DNA from: Salinisphaeraceae bacterium UBA4764
GTDB taxonomy: Bacteria; Pseudomonadota; Gammaproteobacteria; Nevskiales; Salinisphaeraceae
Assembly: GCA_002403445.1 (NCBI GenBank)
Contig: DHHU01000072.1
Coordinates: forward strand, 145,297 to 152,032
Length of the DNA stretch: 6,736 bases
Reading direction: 5' to 3'
Within the stretch, counting starts at the first letter, position 1, and the number at the start of each line of letters is the position of its first letter. Made by a program: the position numbers and the translations under genes. The notes under the pieces are model-generated. The model was given only the letters and a program-made list of their open reading frames with translations. It was not told the origin of the DNA and made no database searches. Of the stretch, positions 6,097-6,736 are shown piece by piece.

Positions 6097-6736
6097 GTGC
6101 CCCACGGCTCTGCTGGCTTGATCCCACCTGGCCAGACGCGCCTTTCCCCTCGCCGGAGGCCGCCCTCGACTATCCCAACGGCCTATTAGCAGCCGGCGGT
6201 GACTTGTCGCTGACGCGACTACGGGCGGCTTATGCTCGCGGAATATTTCCCTGGTACGAGCCGGGCGAACCTATTCTGTGGTGGTGCCCTGACCCGCGGG
6301 CGGTTTTTCGGCCCGACCAGATCCATGTTTCACGCCGATTGGCGCGGACACTGAATAAGATGGACTACGGCATCACACTCGACACCGCGTTCGAGGCTGT
6401 TATCGACGCTTGTGCCGCACCGCGCGCCGACACCCCGGGCACATGGATCGGCGCCGACATGCGCGCGGCTTATGTCAATATGCACCGCGCAGGCGATGCC
6501 CATTCAATCGAAGTCTGGCGCCACAATCGGTTAATCGGCGGCCTTTACGGTGTAGCAAGCGGCCCGGTGTTCTTTGGCGAGTCAATGTTTTCCCGAGAGC
6601 CTAACGCAAGCAAGATTGCGATGGTCTGGCTTGGTCGCCAACTAGCCGCGTGGGGTTTCGAACTGCTTGATGGCCAGATCGGTTCGGGGCATCTTTACCG
6701 CATGGGGGCTTTTGACCTGCCGCGGAGTGATTTCAT
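6093..6736 (+). CDS. aat: Leucyl/phenylalanyl-tRNA-protein transferase, partial at 3' end
   Basis: 214 codons lie in the window; the family is usually about 230-250 residues, so roughly 20-35 C-terminal residues are missing. Aat transfers Leu or Phe from aminoacyl-tRNA to proteins with N-terminal Lys or Arg, marking them for ClpS/ClpAP degradation (bacterial N-degron pathway, cytoplasm). Diagnostic stretches are FPSPEAALDYPNGLLAAGGDLS (18-39), YARGIFPWYEPGEPILWWCPDPRAV (47-71), TWIGADMRAAY (117-127), AHSIEVWR (136-143), GGLYGVASG (149-157) and FFGESMFSR (160-168), with Glu163 and Gln195 at the positions of the catalytic E. coli residues Glu156 and Gln188. The GTG at 6093 is taken as the start because it gives the right N-terminal length and overlaps the upstream stop as GTGA. 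No ATG is available before residue 90, so a GTG start is needed. Confidence 0.97.
   Translation, partial: MSAPRLCWLDPTWPDAPFPSPEAALDYPNGLLAAGGDLSLTRLRAAYARGIFPWYEPGEPILWWCPDPRAVFRPDQIHVSRRLARTLNKMDYGITLDTAFEAVIDACAAPRADTPGTWIGADMRAAYVNMHRAGDAHSIEVWRHNRLIGGLYGVASGPVFFGESMFSREPNASKIAMVWLGRQLAAWGFELLDGQIGSGHLYRMGAFDLPRSDF

Overview
This window is a piece of a bacterial chromosome of the gammaproteobacterial type, moderately GC-rich and densely coded. It has six protein genes, two of them cut by the window edges. I see no rRNA, tRNA, CRISPR array, insertion sequence or phage gene. The organism call rests on gene order: ftsK followed by lolA and then a rarA-type gene, with aat close by, is the arrangement known from gammaproteobacteria such as Pseudomonas. 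I cannot name the genus.

Minus-strand block, read right to left from about 4300 to 1. ftsK encodes the DNA translocase of the division septum. After a 49-bp gap comes lolA, the periplasmic lipoprotein carrier. Its stop codon overlaps the start of the next gene (ATGA), and that gene runs off the left edge. This last gene is the notable one. One uninterrupted reading frame joins a four-helix VanZ-like membrane domain (residues 1 to about 120) to the first part of a RarA/MgsA-type AAA+ ATPase (about 155 to 283). The ATPase part has lost the Walker A lysine (Arg instead) and the Walker B glutamate (Ala instead). It therefore looks like a membrane-tethered pseudo-ATPase occupying the normal rarA position.

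Plus-strand block, from about 4497 to the right edge. The first gene is a small, strongly acidic protein that I do not recognise. It is followed by a FemAB-like/GNAT acyltransferase (COG3146 type) and then by aat, leucyl/phenylalanyl-tRNA-protein transferase of the N-degron pathway. aat starts at a GTG that overlaps the acyltransferase stop (GTGA) and is cut by the right edge after 214 codons. The two blocks diverge from a roughly 196-bp intergenic region (4301-4496), which holds a 10-bp perfect palindrome and weak promoter-like hexamers.

The minus-strand genes cover chromosome segregation, outer-membrane lipoprotein transport and, by ancestry, replication-fork maintenance. The plus-strand genes cover acyl transfer and protein turnover. 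The trxB gene that sits between ftsK and aat in Pseudomonas is absent here.
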